Shown here: positions 17,540-27,251 of the stretch, piece after piece
Numbering within the stretch: position 1 is the first letter of the stretch
How the letters are laid out: every line of letters begins with the position of its first letter
NCBI RefSeq assembly: GCF_000773975.1
Contig: NZ_JRUQ01000062.1
Span: 62,001-126,000, forward strand
Direction: 5' to 3'
DNA from: Erwinia typographi
GTDB lineage: Bacteria; Pseudomonadota; Gammaproteobacteria; Enterobacterales; Enterobacteriaceae
DNA: 64,000 nucleotides
Notes under the pieces: generated by a model
The model's database searches: none
Seen by the model: only the letters and a program-made list of their open reading frames with translations
Told to the model about the DNA's origin: nothing
Made by a program: the position numbers and the translations under genes

Positions 17540-18847
17540 ATGACCGTGATTGAAACCATTGCCGCCTGGTGCGCCGGAGAGCCCCGATTCAGCCCCGCCG
17601 CCCGCCGCCTGGCAAAAGAGGCGATTACCGATACGCTGGCCTGCCTGTACGCCGGGCGAGGTGATTTTTCCACCCTGGCAGTGAGCCAGGCCTTTGCTCA
17701 TTATCAAAACCAGCCAGCGGCGGTCGTGGCGCTGCTGAACGGCACGGCTGCCCATGCTATTGATTACGACGATAATTTTGGCCCCGGCATGAGCCACGCC
17801 TCGGCGGTGCTGGTCCCGGCATTGCTGGCAGTAGCGCTGGAGAAGAAGGCCAGCGGAGAGGCGCTGATCGATGCCTATCTGATCGGCCTTCAGGCCCAGG
17901 GCTTTGTCGGCGATGTGGTCAGCCCGGCGCATTACACGGCAGGCTGGCACGGCACTTCCACCGTTGGCTGCATCGGCACGGCTGCGGGTGTTGCCTGGCT
18001 GAAGGGTCTGGATCGGGCTGGCATTGCCCGCGCGCTGAGCATTGCCGTCAGCCTCGCCAGCGGAACAAAGGGCCAGTTCGGTACGCCGCTGAAGCCCTTT
18101 CACGCAGGAATGGCCGCCCGTAATGCTGTGGATGCGGCAGAGCTGGCCGCCACCGGCATGAGCGGCAGGCTGGATATTCTGGAAGGTGAAATGGGCTTCT
18201 TTGAATTGTTTGCCGGGGCGGGCGCCTGGCCAGAAAAAGTGCAGGGCTGGGCCAACGCCAGCCAACACATTATCGAAACCGTGGGCGTGATGCCGAAAAA
18301 ACATCCCTGCTGCGGTTCCACGCATCGGGTGCTGGACGCCATCGCTGATTTGCAGGCGAAGCATGGCTTCAGCGCGGCAGAAGTGGAATCCGTCAGCTGT
18401 AAGGTAGGGATTTCTAACCGACGCAATCTCGCCTATACCGTGCCGGAAGATGAGATGCAGGCCCGGTTTTCCATGAACTACTGCGTAGTGCGGATGCTGG
18501 AGGCCGGCGCGCTGAGCGTGGCGGACTTTACCCCGGAGCAGGTGAAAATCCACAGCAGCCATCCGCTGATAACGAGAGTTACAATGGAAAGCTGGCAGCC
18601 GGAAGAAGAGGCGCTGGAGGGGAATCTGCCGCATCTGGTCACCCTGACATTGCTGGATGGCCGCACGTTACGCCATCAGCGGCTGAGCGCCAGGGGATCG
18701 CTGGCTGAACCGTTCAGCGCAGTGGAGCGTCGCCAGAAATTTGACGATTGCTGCGCAGAGTTAAGCGGTTTTGAGCAAATTTACCCACGTTTGCAGGCGC
18801 TTGAAGCGGAGGAGGAGGTTGATTTCCTGCGTGTGATGCTGATGTAA
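17540..18847 (+). CDS. MmgE/PrpD-family protein
   Basis: A 435-residue MmgE/PrpD-family protein. The N-terminal all-alpha domain carries the family segments DTLACLYAG, HAIDYDD and GWHGTSTVGCIGTAAG; the C-terminal domain has KKHPCCGSTH. Relatives include 2-methylcitrate dehydratase, cis-aconitate decarboxylase and iminodisuccinate epimerase. No prpB/C is present, so propionate metabolism is unlikely. Beside an M20 hydrolase and peptide-type ABC importer, epimerisation or dehydration of an imino or amino dicarboxylate is a reasonable guess. AAGGA at 17526-17530 serves the ATG at 17540; GTG at 17537 is an alternative. Confidence 0.8.
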   Translation: MTVIETIAAWCAGEPRFSPAARRLAKEAITDTLACLYAGRGDFSTLAVSQAFAHYQNQPAAVVALLNGTAAHAIDYDDNFGPGMSHASAVLVPALLAVALEKKASGEALIDAYLIGLQAQGFVGDVVSPAHYTAGWHGTSTVGCIGTAAGVAWLKGLDRAGIARALSIAVSLASGTKGQFGTPLKPFHAGMAARNAVDAAELAATGMSGRLDILEGEMGFFELFAGAGAWPEKVQGWANASQHIIETVGVMPKKHPCCGSTHRVLDAIADLQAKHGFSAAEVESVSCKVGISNRRNLAYTVPEDEMQARFSMNYCVVRMLEAGALSVADFTPEQVKIHSSHPLITRVTMESWQPEEEALEGNLPHLVTLTLLDGRTLRHQRLSARGSLAEPFSAVERRQKFDDCCAELSGFEQIYPRLQALEAEEEVDFLRVMLM

Positions 18848-18885
18848 ATTAGCGGCGGCGCGAATTGATCGGGGGAAAAATGCGT

Positions 18886-18911
18886 AAAAAAAAGGAGGTC
18901 AGATGACCTCC
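18886..18911 (-). terminator. Rho-independent terminator of acnB
   Basis: On the minus strand, an 8-bp perfect stem GGAGGTCA/TGACCTCC with a 2-nt loop is followed by eight Ts. It lies just past the acnB stop and also receives the convergent PrpD gene. Confidence 0.9.
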
Positions 18912-18927
18912 TCTGTGACTCACTCCG

Positions 18928-21525
18928 TTACACGGCGGTCTGGAAAATCACGCCGTCCGCTTTATCCGTATACTGGGTAAGGCGGTCGAAGTTCAGGTAA
19001 CGGTAGGTGTCTACCGCGGTCTTATCAACCTGTAACATAAACTTCTGGTACTCTTCCGGCGTTGGCAGCTTGCCTAACAGCGACGCCACCGCAGCCAGTT
19101 CAGCCGAGGCCAGATAGACATTCGCCCCCGTGCCAAGGCGGTTCGGGAAGTTACGGGTTGAGGTGGAAACCACCGTCGCACCGTCCGCCACGCGCGCCTG
19201 GTTACCCATGCACAGTGAACAGCCCGGGATTTCGACACGCGCGCCGCTCTTACCAAAGACGCTGTAGTAGCCCTCTTCGGTCAGCTGGGCGGCATCCATC
19301 TTGGTTGGCGGCGCCACCCACAGACGGGTCGGCAGCTGGCCTTTGTGGCTGTCCAGCAGCTTGCCTGCGGCACGGAAGTGGCCGATGTTGGTCATGCAGG
19401 AGCCGATAAATACTTCGTCAATCTTCTCGCCCTGCACGTCAGACAGCAGACGGGCATCGTCAGGATCGTTTGGCGCGCACAGGATCGGCTCTTTGATTTC
19501 AGCCAGATCGATCTCAATGACCGCCGCGTATTCTGCATCCGCATCGCCTTCCAGCAGCTGCGGGTCTGCCAGCCATTTTTCCATGCCCTGGATACGGCGC
19601 TCAATAGTACGACGATCGCCGTAACCTTCAGAGATCATCCACTTCAGCAGCACGATGTTGGAGTTCAGGTATTCGATAATCGGCGCCTGGCCCAGCTTGA
19701 TGGTACAGCCAGCAGCAGAACGCTCGGCTGAAGCATCAGACAGCTCAAACGCCTGCTCAACTTTCAGATCCGGCAGGCCTTCGATCTCCAGAATACGCCC
19801 GGAGAAGATGTTTTTCTTACCTTTTTTCTCAACGGTCAGCAGACCCTGCTTGATAGCGTACAGTGGGATAGCGTGCACCAGGTCGCGCAGGGTAATCCCC
19901 GGCTCCATTTTCCCTTTGAAACGCACCAGCACCGACTCCGGCATATCTAAGGGCATCACGCCAGTTGCGGCGGCAAACGCCACCAGGCCGGAGCCTGCCG
20001 GGAAGGAGATGCCGATCGGGAAGCGCGTATGGGAGTCGCCGCCTGTTCCCACGGTATCCGGCAGCAGCATACGGTTCAGCCAGCTGTGGATGATGCCGTC
20101 GCCAGGACGCAGCGAGACGCCGCCGCGGTTCATGATAAAGTCTGGCAGCGTATGGTGAGTTGAGACGTCAACCGGCTTAGGATACGCGGCAGTGTGGCAG
20201 AAGGACTGCATCACCAGGTCAGCGGAGAAACCGAGGCACGCCAGGTCTTTCAGCTCATCACGGGTCATCGGACCGGTGGTGTCCTGAGAGCCAACGGAGG
20301 TCATTTTAGGCTCACAGTAAGAGCCTGGACGCACGCCGTCAGTACCACAGGCGCGGCCAACCATTTTCTGCGCCAGCGAGAAACCACGGGTGCTTGCCGC
20401 CACGTCTTTCGCCTGACGGAACACATCGCTGTGCGGCAGACCTAAAGATTCACGGGCTTTAGTCGTCAGGCCACGACCGATGATCAGCGGAATACGGCCA
20501 CCGGCGCGCACTTCATCCAGCAGAACTTCGGTTTTCAGCGAGAAGGTCGCCAGCACTTCGCCGGTTTCGTGGTTTTTCACTTCGCCTTTGTACGGGAAAA
20601 TGTCGATGACATCACCCATATTCAGGTTCTGAACATCCACTTCAATTGGCAGTGCGCCCGCATCTTCCATGGTGTTGAAGAAGATTGGCGCAATGTTGTT
20701 GCCCAGTACGACGCCGCCGCCTTTCTTGTTCGGTACGTAAGGGATATCGTCGCCCATAAACCACAGCACGGAGTTAGTGGCGGATTTACGGGAAGAACCG
20801 GTCCCGACAACGTCTCCAACATAGGCCAGAGGGAAGCCTTTCGCCTGCAGCGCTTCAATCTGCTTGATCGGACCCACGTTGCCGACGTCGTCTGGCTCAA
20901 TGCCTTCACGGGCATTTTTCAGCATCGCCAGCGCGTGCAGTGGGATATCAGGGCGGGACCAGGCATCCGGCGCCGGAGACAGGTCATCAGTGTTGGTTTC
21001 GCCCGTCACTTTAAACACGGTGACGGTGATTTTTTCTGCCAGCTCGGGACGTGACAGATACCATTCGGCTTCAGCCCAGGACTTGAGGATTTGCTGCGCG
21101 TGAGGGTTACCGTTTTTCGCTTTCTCTTCCACATCGTAGAAGCTGTCAAACATCAGCAGCGTGTGGGACAGGGCTTTTGCCGCGATCGGGGCCAGCTTCT
21201 CATCGTCAAGCGCATCGATCAGCGGATGAATGTTGTAGCCGCCCTGCATGGTACCCAGCAGCTCTACGGCTTTTTCAGGCGTAACCAGAGGAGAAGTCGC
21301 TTCGCCTTTGGCGACGGCGGCCAGGAAGCCGGCTTTCACGTAAGCCGCTTCGTCCACGCCAGGTGGGACTCGATTGATTAACAGATCGGACAGGAATTCT
21401 TCTTCACCCGCTGGTGGGTTCTTCAGCAGTTCAACCAGCGCGGCCATTTGGGAAGCATCTATCGGTTTAGCAACGATCCCAACGGCTGCACGCTCGGCAA
21501 CGTGCTTACGGTATTCTTCTAGCAC
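18928..21525 (-). CDS. acnB: Aconitate hydratase B
   Basis: The TCA-cycle [4Fe-4S] enzyme interconverting citrate and isocitrate; it also acts on 2-methylaconitate. From a GTG start at 21525 (GAGGAG six bases upstream) it is 865 residues, exactly the E. coli AcnB length. An upstream in-frame GTG at 21543 would add six residues but lacks a good site. The HEAT-like N-terminal domain is present, and the cluster cysteines occur in GSCMTNIGH and GCSLCMGN near the C-terminus. In E. coli yacL is adjacent; here two accessory islands flank the gene. Confidence 0.97.
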   Translation of the reverse strand: MLEEYRKHVAERAAVGIVAKPIDASQMAALVELLKNPPAGEEEFLSDLLINRVPPGVDEAAYVKAGFLAAVAKGEATSPLVTPEKAVELLGTMQGGYNIHPLIDALDDEKLAPIAAKALSHTLLMFDSFYDVEEKAKNGNPHAQQILKSWAEAEWYLSRPELAEKITVTVFKVTGETNTDDLSPAPDAWSRPDIPLHALAMLKNAREGIEPDDVGNVGPIKQIEALQAKGFPLAYVGDVVGTGSSRKSATNSVLWFMGDDIPYVPNKKGGGVVLGNNIAPIFFNTMEDAGALPIEVDVQNLNMGDVIDIFPYKGEVKNHETGEVLATFSLKTEVLLDEVRAGGRIPLIIGRGLTTKARESLGLPHSDVFRQAKDVAASTRGFSLAQKMVGRACGTDGVRPGSYCEPKMTSVGSQDTTGPMTRDELKDLACLGFSADLVMQSFCHTAAYPKPVDVSTHHTLPDFIMNRGGVSLRPGDGIIHSWLNRMLLPDTVGTGGDSHTRFPIGISFPAGSGLVAFAAATGVMPLDMPESVLVRFKGKMEPGITLRDLVHAIPLYAIKQGLLTVEKKGKKNIFSGRILEIEGLPDLKVEQAFELSDASAERSAAGCTIKLGQAPIIEYLNSNIVLLKWMISEGYGDRRTIERRIQGMEKWLADPQLLEGDADAEYAAVIEIDLAEIKEPILCAPNDPDDARLLSDVQGEKIDEVFIGSCMTNIGHFRAAGKLLDSHKGQLPTRLWVAPPTKMDAAQLTEEGYYSVFGKSGARVEIPGCSLCMGNQARVADGATVVSTSTRNFPNRLGTGANVYLASAELAAVASLLGKLPTPEEYQKFMLQVDKTAVDTYRYLNFDRLTQYTDKADGVIFQTAV

Positions 21526-21824
21526 GACGTTCTCCTCGCTCACATTGTAATAGCTTACCGGGTGCCCTCAGGTTCACAGCGTTTGGGATGCGTTTATTCT
21601 GTAGGGTAAAGCGCCCGGTTGCGCGTGGGCCAGCATAGCAGGATTTCGTGCCGATGTTAATCCGTTTACAAAAAAGCAACATTATTTGTAGCCTGACGGC
21701 TGAGTGAGGAGAAATTTCACTTTACGGATAACCTGACGTTATTTCGCGCTGAAAGAGTCGCTGGTCTGGTTATCGATTTGCAACGTTTTGAGCAATGCGG
21801 GCTTCAGCACCCGCATATTATTCT

Positions 21825-22742
21825 TCAGTTCTTCGCGGCAAATTCTGCGTAGGTTTCTGGCGTAATAATTTTGTAGGGTATCCAGTTGTTAACCTGCACT
21901 TTCTGCTTTTCCAACAACGCTTTAGTGACTTGCACCGCACCGATCGCCTGCCCCTTTGCGTCCTGAAAGATGGTGACCGCCATTTTGCCGCTCTTGATAA
22001 ATTGCTGCCCATCGGGCGTACCGTCAATGCCCGCTACAAGGATCTTTTCACTTTTCGCCTGATTCAACGCCATGATAGCGCCGATCGCCATTTCGTCATT
22101 ATTGGCGGCAATGGCATCGATGGGGCGCTGATTGAGCAGCCAGCTGGAGACTACGTCAACCGCCTCGTTGCGCTGCCATTGGGCGCTCTGCTTCTCAATC
22201 ACCTTCATACCCTTATATTTAGCGACCACCGCTTCCACTGCGCGCGTGCGTTCGCGCGCCTCTTCATTAGACAGCGCCCCCATCAGAATCGCCACGTTCC
22301 CTTTGTAGTTCATCTTTTTTGCCAGCGCTTCCATCTGCATTTCACCGCCCAGCGCAGAGTCTGAACCAACATAAGCCATATCCGCTGGCAGCTTCACTTC
22401 CGGTTTACGGTTAACAAACACCAGCGGAATACCGGCTTTTTTCGCCGCGTTAATCATCGGCAGCACGCCCTGTGTATCGACCGGATTGAGGATGATGGCG
22501 TCAACGCCCTGGTTGATAAAATCATCCACCTGCTGTACCTGCAGCGCAACATCGCCCTTGGCATCAACAAACTGGCCGTTTAACTGGCTGGTTTTGAGTT
22601 CCTGCTGCATCTGCGTTCGCAGAATAGAAATGAAGTTGAGGTCGAAATTGGCCAGCGCCACGCCGACGGTAAAGGTTTTCGCGCTGACGCTGACGCTCAG
22701 CAGCAGTGAGCACAGAATAATAATGACGTTTCTGATGTTCAT
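21825..22742 (-). CDS. Orphan sugar-type ABC periplasmic binding protein
   Basis: A 305-residue RbsB-like (periplasmic-binding-protein type I) protein with a signal peptide (cleavage near residue 21, SVSA-K). The fold is evident from TVGVALANFDLNF, VDAIILNPVDTQG, GIPLVFVNRKPE, IAANNDEMAIGA and VAGIDGTPDGQ. Such proteins bind ribose, inositol or related polyols. It is the last gene of the minus-strand operon, 88 nt after the isomerase-like gene. No ATPase or permease gene accompanies it, so it must use a remote transporter, feed a sensor or be a remnant. A short open frame follows to 21739 but has no recognisable product. Confidence 0.82.
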   Translation of the reverse strand: MNIRNVIIILCSLLLSVSVSAKTFTVGVALANFDLNFISILRTQMQQELKTSQLNGQFVDAKGDVALQVQQVDDFINQGVDAIILNPVDTQGVLPMINAAKKAGIPLVFVNRKPEVKLPADMAYVGSDSALGGEMQMEALAKKMNYKGNVAILMGALSNEEARERTRAVEAVVAKYKGMKVIEKQSAQWQRNEAVDVVSSWLLNQRPIDAIAANNDEMAIGAIMALNQAKSEKILVAGIDGTPDGQQFIKSGKMAVTIFQDAKGQAIGAVQVTKALLEKQKVQVNNWIPYKIITPETYAEFAAKN

Positions 22743-22830
22743 GGTTTATTCCTGTAGGGTTAAGGTCGTTATTGTTTTCAACGGGGTTATTTAACGTCGG
22801 GCAACAGGCAAATACCCGACGTGGGAACGC

Positions 22831-23610
22831 TTATACAGTGAAATGATCGCGGAACTGCTGTAGTGCTGCCGTGGTGTCGCCGCTCGCCCAGCCCTCCATA
22901 GCAACGGTGCCCTGATAGCCCACTTCCTGCAGCGCGTGGGCAATGGCGCGATAGTTTATCTCGCCAGTGCCCGGCTGATGCCGCCCTGGCACATCCGCCA
23001 CCTGAACCTCGCCAATTGCCGTACCACAGCGACGAATCAACTCGATAAGATTTCCTTCGCCGATTTGCGCATGATAGAGGTCGAGATTCATCTTCAGCGC
23101 CGGGCTGTTTACCGCTTCAACCAGCGCCAGCGTATCGGCTGCCAACGCAAACGGCGTGCCGGGGTGGTCGAGCTGTAGATTAAGGTTTTCGAGCGTGAAA
23201 ACTCGCCCGGCACGCTCGCCAAGCTGCGCCACCTTACGCAGCGTGTCGGCAGCTTTCAGCCACATCGCGCCGGTCACCACCTGCACGGATTTCACCGGGA
23301 GTCCTTTATCATCCAGACCGGTCCCGTGCAGATTCAGTACCGGACAATTCAGGCGCCCGGCCACCGCCAGCGACGCTTCGGCGCTTTCCAGCAGCTGTTC
23401 AATTTCAGCATCGTCCGTCAGATTGCCACTCAGATAGCCGGTCATTGAGGTAAAGCGCGCGCCGGTCGCTGCCAGCGCATCAATATCTTTGTCAGCCCAT
23501 CCCCAAATTTCGACGCCGAAACCCAGGGCATGAATACGTTTTACGCGCTCGTTAAACGGCAGTTCAAGAAACACCATTTCGGCGCAGACCGAGAGTTGAT
23601 AGCTGGCCAT
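22831..23610 (-). CDS. Hydroxypyruvate isomerase-like TIM-barrel protein
   Basis: A 259-residue xylose-isomerase-like TIM barrel. The segments FLELPFNERV near the N-terminus, NLDLYHAQIGEGNL and QVADVPGRHQPGTGEINY are characteristic of the Hyi/OtnI group (hydroxypyruvate or 2-oxo-tetronate isomerases); Glu and His metal ligands are in the usual positions. The start codon overlaps the stop of the upstream oxidoreductase (TGATG), so the two are coupled. It probably isomerises the product of the dehydrogenase. Confidence 0.8.
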   Translation of the reverse strand: MASYQLSVCAEMVFLELPFNERVKRIHALGFGVEIWGWADKDIDALAATGARFTSMTGYLSGNLTDDAEIEQLLESAEASLAVAGRLNCPVLNLHGTGLDDKGLPVKSVQVVTGAMWLKAADTLRKVAQLGERAGRVFTLENLNLQLDHPGTPFALAADTLALVEAVNSPALKMNLDLYHAQIGEGNLIELIRRCGTAIGEVQVADVPGRHQPGTGEINYRAIAHALQEVGYQGTVAMEGWASGDTTAALQQFRDHFTV

Positions 23611-24623
23611 CAGTGCGCCCCCAGTTTCACGGGCTGATTGCCCTTGACGGATTCAATGCAGGCCAGCGCGATTTCCAGCGCGTTGCGCGCATCTTCGCCG
23701 GTGGCGCGCGGCGTTTCACCGCTGCGGATACAGCGGGCAAATTCAGTCATCTCTGCCACGTAGGCTTCGCGCAGCAAATCTGAATCCATCCGCGAGGTGT
23801 CGACAGCAATGCCGCTCGCGGTATAGCGCACGCAGTGGTTGGCGTTAATGTGCCCCGCCTGCAGCATGCCCTTGCTGCCAAACACTTCACCACGCACGTC
23901 GTAGCCATACACCGCCTGGAAGTTCGCTTCGGCGACCGCCATCGCGCCATTATCGAAGCGGAGAGTGACGACGGAAGTATCCAGCAGTCCTTTATCTTTG
24001 AAGTCAGGGCGTACCAGCGCATCGGCCAGCGCATAAACCTCCACCGGCTTCGCGCCGTAATTGAAATGCAGCAGAGTGTCAAAGTCGTGGATCAGCGTTT
24101 CAAGGAAAATAGTCCACTGCGGAATCGGAGCCGGATCGTGTAATCCAGGATCGCGCGTAACCGAACGGCTTAGCTGCGTGGTGCCGTTTTCACCGGCTTT
24201 AACCGCCGCAATCGCAGCGGCAAACCCGGAATCAAAGCGGCGGTTAAAACCAACTTGCAACACCACACCGGCCTGCTTCGCGGCGGCTATGGCGCGATCG
24301 GCTTCATCAAGCGTCACCGCCATGGGTTTTTCACAGAACACATGTTTTCCCGCGTTAGCCGCTGCAATCACCCACTCAGCATGGGTACGCGCCGGTGCGG
24401 CAATCACTACCGCATCGATCTCCGGATCCTGTAGCAGCGTATGCAGATCGCCACAGGCTTTACTCACCCCCAGCCGGGCGGCAAGCTTCTCTGCCGCGCC
24501 CGGTAACGGATCGGCCACTGCTGCCAGCGTAGCGCCCGGCACCCGATAAGCCAGGTTTTCAGCATGGAAGCTTCCCATGCGGCCTGCGCCGATTAACCCC
24601 ACACGCACTGTTTGACTGGTCAT
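23610..24623 (-). CDS. Gfo/Idh/MocA oxidoreductase (IolG-like)
   Basis: A 337-residue NAD(P)-dependent sugar/polyol dehydrogenase. The Rossmann GLIGAGRMG is near residue 10, the catalytic-site EKPMAV near residue 95, and GFNRRFD and IHDFDTLLHF fit the inositol 2-dehydrogenase subgroup. The start at 24623 is set by AGGAG and by the family N-terminus, though the frame is open 41 codons further upstream. It is the first gene of an operon with a sigma-54-type promoter, divergent from a sigma-54 activator. A polyol or inositol-type substrate is inferred, not shown. Confidence 0.82.
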   Translation of the reverse strand: MTSQTVRVGLIGAGRMGSFHAENLAYRVPGATLAAVADPLPGAAEKLAARLGVSKACGDLHTLLQDPEIDAVVIAAPARTHAEWVIAAANAGKHVFCEKPMAVTLDEADRAIAAAKQAGVVLQVGFNRRFDSGFAAAIAAVKAGENGTTQLSRSVTRDPGLHDPAPIPQWTIFLETLIHDFDTLLHFNYGAKPVEVYALADALVRPDFKDKGLLDTSVVTLRFDNGAMAVAEANFQAVYGYDVRGEVFGSKGMLQAGHINANHCVRYTASGIAVDTSRMDSDLLREAYVAEMTEFARCIRSGETPRATGEDARNALEIALACIESVKGNQPVKLGAH

Positions 24624-24812
24624 AAAAACTCCTTGTGATTTAGCTTTCGCCCATTCAGGCGAGGAAGAGGGCTCTTCCGGTCGCTGCGCCTCAATGGATA
24701 AACGACGGGATTTGGAGAGCATCAATGGCTCGACAGGCTTAAGCAAAACGCCCTGGGACTCCGGCAGGACTTGTTTCCTTCTCGGGCCCGATTCACCTGG
24801 CTGAACGACTTA

Positions 24813-24830
24813 TTGCAAAGCTAATGCCAA
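24813..24830 (-). promoter_or_regulatory. Sigma-54 (-24/-12) promoter of the oxidoreductase operon
   Basis: On the minus strand TTGGCATTAGCTTTGCAA has the invariant GG and GC separated by exactly 10 bases, matching the sigma-54 consensus. It points to the Gfo/Idh gene with a leader of about 180 nt. The divergent gene encodes a sigma-54 activator. Between the two lie direct repeats CATGTCAA at 24896-24903 and 24909-24916, 66 or more bases upstream of the promoter, a suitable place for activator binding. TGTGA-N6-ACACA near 24849 could be a weak CRP site. Confidence 0.7.
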
Positions 24831-24949
24831 CCAGAAACAGGGAGATTTTGTGATGGCGAACACAGTGTCAGATCACAAACCGGCAACAAAATTTACATGT
24901 CAACTTTGCATGTCAATAGAATGGACATTCCATCTGCCGGGAGCGTTCT

Positions 24950-26911
24950 ATGAATCAACGTCCGCCATTAAAGGAAGAAAGTGATGCCATCTTCAGCCTG
25001 CCGGAGGGTGCCGAAGTGGCTAGCTGGGATGACCTTTTGTGGCAGGGATGGCACAGCTTCATACGCGGTGAACAGCCGAAATCGATACGCCGCAGCATTT
25101 TGCAGTCGTGGCAACGTTCAAAGCAGCACAACATCGATCCGAACACCTTTGTCTATATCTCCCCGCCTGCCAGCGAGCTGGCAGCCATTCTGGAACACAG
25201 CGCCGAGCTGATTCTGGTAGCGCGCAGCATTATGGAAAACCTACTGGCCTATAACCCTGAGGGGCATATCAACCTTACCGATGCGCAGGGCGTGACGCTG
25301 CATTACTGCGGCGCAGACCTGACGCCGGTCGGCAGTATTCTGCGCGAAGAGGTGCTCGGCACTAACTGCACTGCGCGTTGCCTGATTGAGCAGCGGCTGG
25401 TGTATGTACTGAGCAGTGAAAACTGGAAAATCGATCTGCGCCATCGCCATCGCCAGTGCGCTGCCGCGCCGGTGAGAGATGCCAGCGGCCAGCTGACTGG
25501 CGTACTGACGCTGACCGCCACGCCGGATAAATTCAACGCCCACACGCTTGGCACGGTGCAGGCGGCGGCGGAAGCGATCGGACAGCAGCTTACGTTACGG
25601 CGTCTGCTGGCGGAGCAGCAGTCGATTCTGGAAACGCTGAATGAGGGGGTGATCGTTTGTGATAAACATGGGCGCATCAAAACCCTTAACCGCTACGCCC
25701 GGCAGTTATTCAGCGGCCTCGATCCGGACGCGGCGATGATTGACGTGCTGCTCCAGCCCCAAGGCGGCTCGCTGTTGACCATGCCGTTCTGCAATGACCG
25801 TGAAATTCAGTTTATGCCTGATAACGCGGCGCCCCTTTCCTGCCTGATCTCGCTGATGCCCGCGCCGGATGACGGCCGCGTGCTGTCACTGCGCGAAAAT
25901 CAGCGCATTCGCGCCATCACTCGACGGCTAATGGGCGTCAGCGCCAGCTACACATTTGAAATGATTCGCGGACACGCGCCGCGCATGCAGCAGGCCATTC
26001 AGAAAGCGCGCGCCAGCAGCCGCGCAGACAGCACTGTGCTGCTGAGCGGCGAAAGCGGTACGGGCAAGGAGCTGTTTGCTCAGGCTATTCACAACGCCAG
26101 CCCACGGCAGCAGGAAGCCTTTATCGCCCTCAACTGCGGCGCGTTGCCGCGTGATTTAGTACAAAGCGAATTGTTTGGCTATGTTGATGGCGCATTTACC
26201 GGTTCGCGGCGCGGTGGTTCGGCGGGCAAGTTTGAGCTGGCCGACGGCGGCACGTTGTTTCTCGACGAGATTGGCGAGATGCCGCTGGAAGCGCAAACCA
26301 GCCTGCTGCGCGTGCTGCAGGAGAGCGAAGTGCTGCGCATCGGCGCGGCCCGCCCCCTACACGTCAATGTGCGCATTATTGCCGCCACCCACTGCAATCT
26401 GCTGGACGCGGTGGAGAAGGGAGCTTTTCGTCGCGATCTCTATTATCGCCTCAACGTTATTTCGCTGGAAATTCCTCCGCTGCGCGATCGTCGGGAGGAT
26501 ATTCCGGAGCTGGTAAACAATTTTATTCAGGCGCTGTGTGCCCGCCAGAAGCGTATTCCGCCTTCCGTATCACCGGATGCAATGGGCTGTTTGCAGTCGT
26601 GGCACTGGCCCGGCAACGTGCGTGAACTGGAAAATGTGATTGAGCGCGTGGTGAATCTTTGTGAAGGGCTGCAAATTGCTCGTTCTGATTTACCAGAACA
26701 GCTACTGGAACTGCCAGCGAACAGTGTTGTAGCGGACGCCCAGTCTTCTCTGCAATCGTTGGAACGCCTGCATATTTTGCAGGTGCTTAACGAACAAAAG
26801 GGTAACCTCAGGCAGTCTGCTCAACGACTTGGGATCTCCCGCACAACGCTTTATAACAAGTTGAATAGCTGGAAAGTTAATTATCAGATGCTCAGGAAGA
26901 ATAATCATTAA
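24950..26911 (+). CDS. Sigma-54-dependent enhancer-binding activator (AcoR/DhaR-like)
   Basis: A 653-residue regulator: GAF-like sensor (~60-220), PAS-like segment (~225-300), AAA+ domain with Walker A GESGTGKE (367-374), sigma-54 contact loop GAFTGS (414-419), Walker B LFLDEIGE (436-443), and a C-terminal Fis-type helix-turn-helix (~610-645). The contact loop ends in Ser instead of the usual Ala. The layout matches AcoR/DhaR activators, which sense small metabolites through GAF/PAS. It is divergent from the oxidoreductase operon, whose promoter has -24/-12 elements, so it is the likely activator. GGGAG precedes the ATG. Confidence 0.88.
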   Translation: MNQRPPLKEESDAIFSLPEGAEVASWDDLLWQGWHSFIRGEQPKSIRRSILQSWQRSKQHNIDPNTFVYISPPASELAAILEHSAELILVARSIMENLLAYNPEGHINLTDAQGVTLHYCGADLTPVGSILREEVLGTNCTARCLIEQRLVYVLSSENWKIDLRHRHRQCAAAPVRDASGQLTGVLTLTATPDKFNAHTLGTVQAAAEAIGQQLTLRRLLAEQQSILETLNEGVIVCDKHGRIKTLNRYARQLFSGLDPDAAMIDVLLQPQGGSLLTMPFCNDREIQFMPDNAAPLSCLISLMPAPDDGRVLSLRENQRIRAITRRLMGVSASYTFEMIRGHAPRMQQAIQKARASSRADSTVLLSGESGTGKELFAQAIHNASPRQQEAFIALNCGALPRDLVQSELFGYVDGAFTGSRRGGSAGKFELADGGTLFLDEIGEMPLEAQTSLLRVLQESEVLRIGAARPLHVNVRIIAATHCNLLDAVEKGAFRRDLYYRLNVISLEIPPLRDRREDIPELVNNFIQALCARQKRIPPSVSPDAMGCLQSWHWPGNVRELENVIERVVNLCEGLQIARSDLPEQLLELPANSVVADAQSSLQSLERLHILQVLNEQKGNLRQSAQRLGISRTTLYNKLNSWKVNYQMLRKNNH

Positions 26912-27251
26912 TGAGCAGTGAATGGCATGAAGCGTTAATTCCGCAGACACATCTGCATGAATTAACATTTTTTTCCAGGATATTGGGCTTGATGGTTAAG
27001 GAACTCAAGCGAGGTTTTTAAGAATGCCTGAGCGTGAAACGCAGCCTGAGTTTTTTGCTGGATGATACCTAACTTTTTGTTGTTTATCCTCGCTTACGCG
27101 GGCTCCTTACCGGTTGAATTACATGAGACCATTTTTTTCGCCTTCATGCGCTGACGCGCATCCCCCGGGCACAATCATTTGCAATCCAGAAGGATCATTA
27201 ATGTAATCGCTGTTATTATGAGCCAGTTTCACGGACCGGAGAAACGTATAA
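26912..27251. other. Intergenic stretch between the sigma-54 activator and the T6SS cassette
   Basis: 340 nt of mixed composition, with no open frame that I can support. A CGGAGAAA ribosome-binding site at 27237-27244 serves the next gene; no clear promoter or terminator was recognised. It marks the junction between two unrelated accessory modules. Confidence 0.4.

Noticed and set aside
21739-21818. Short open frame after the orphan binding protein (begins MRVLKPALLKTLQI)
   Set aside because: Only 25 codons, no ribosome-binding site, no homology recognised; it could be the tail of a lost gene, but this cannot be supported.
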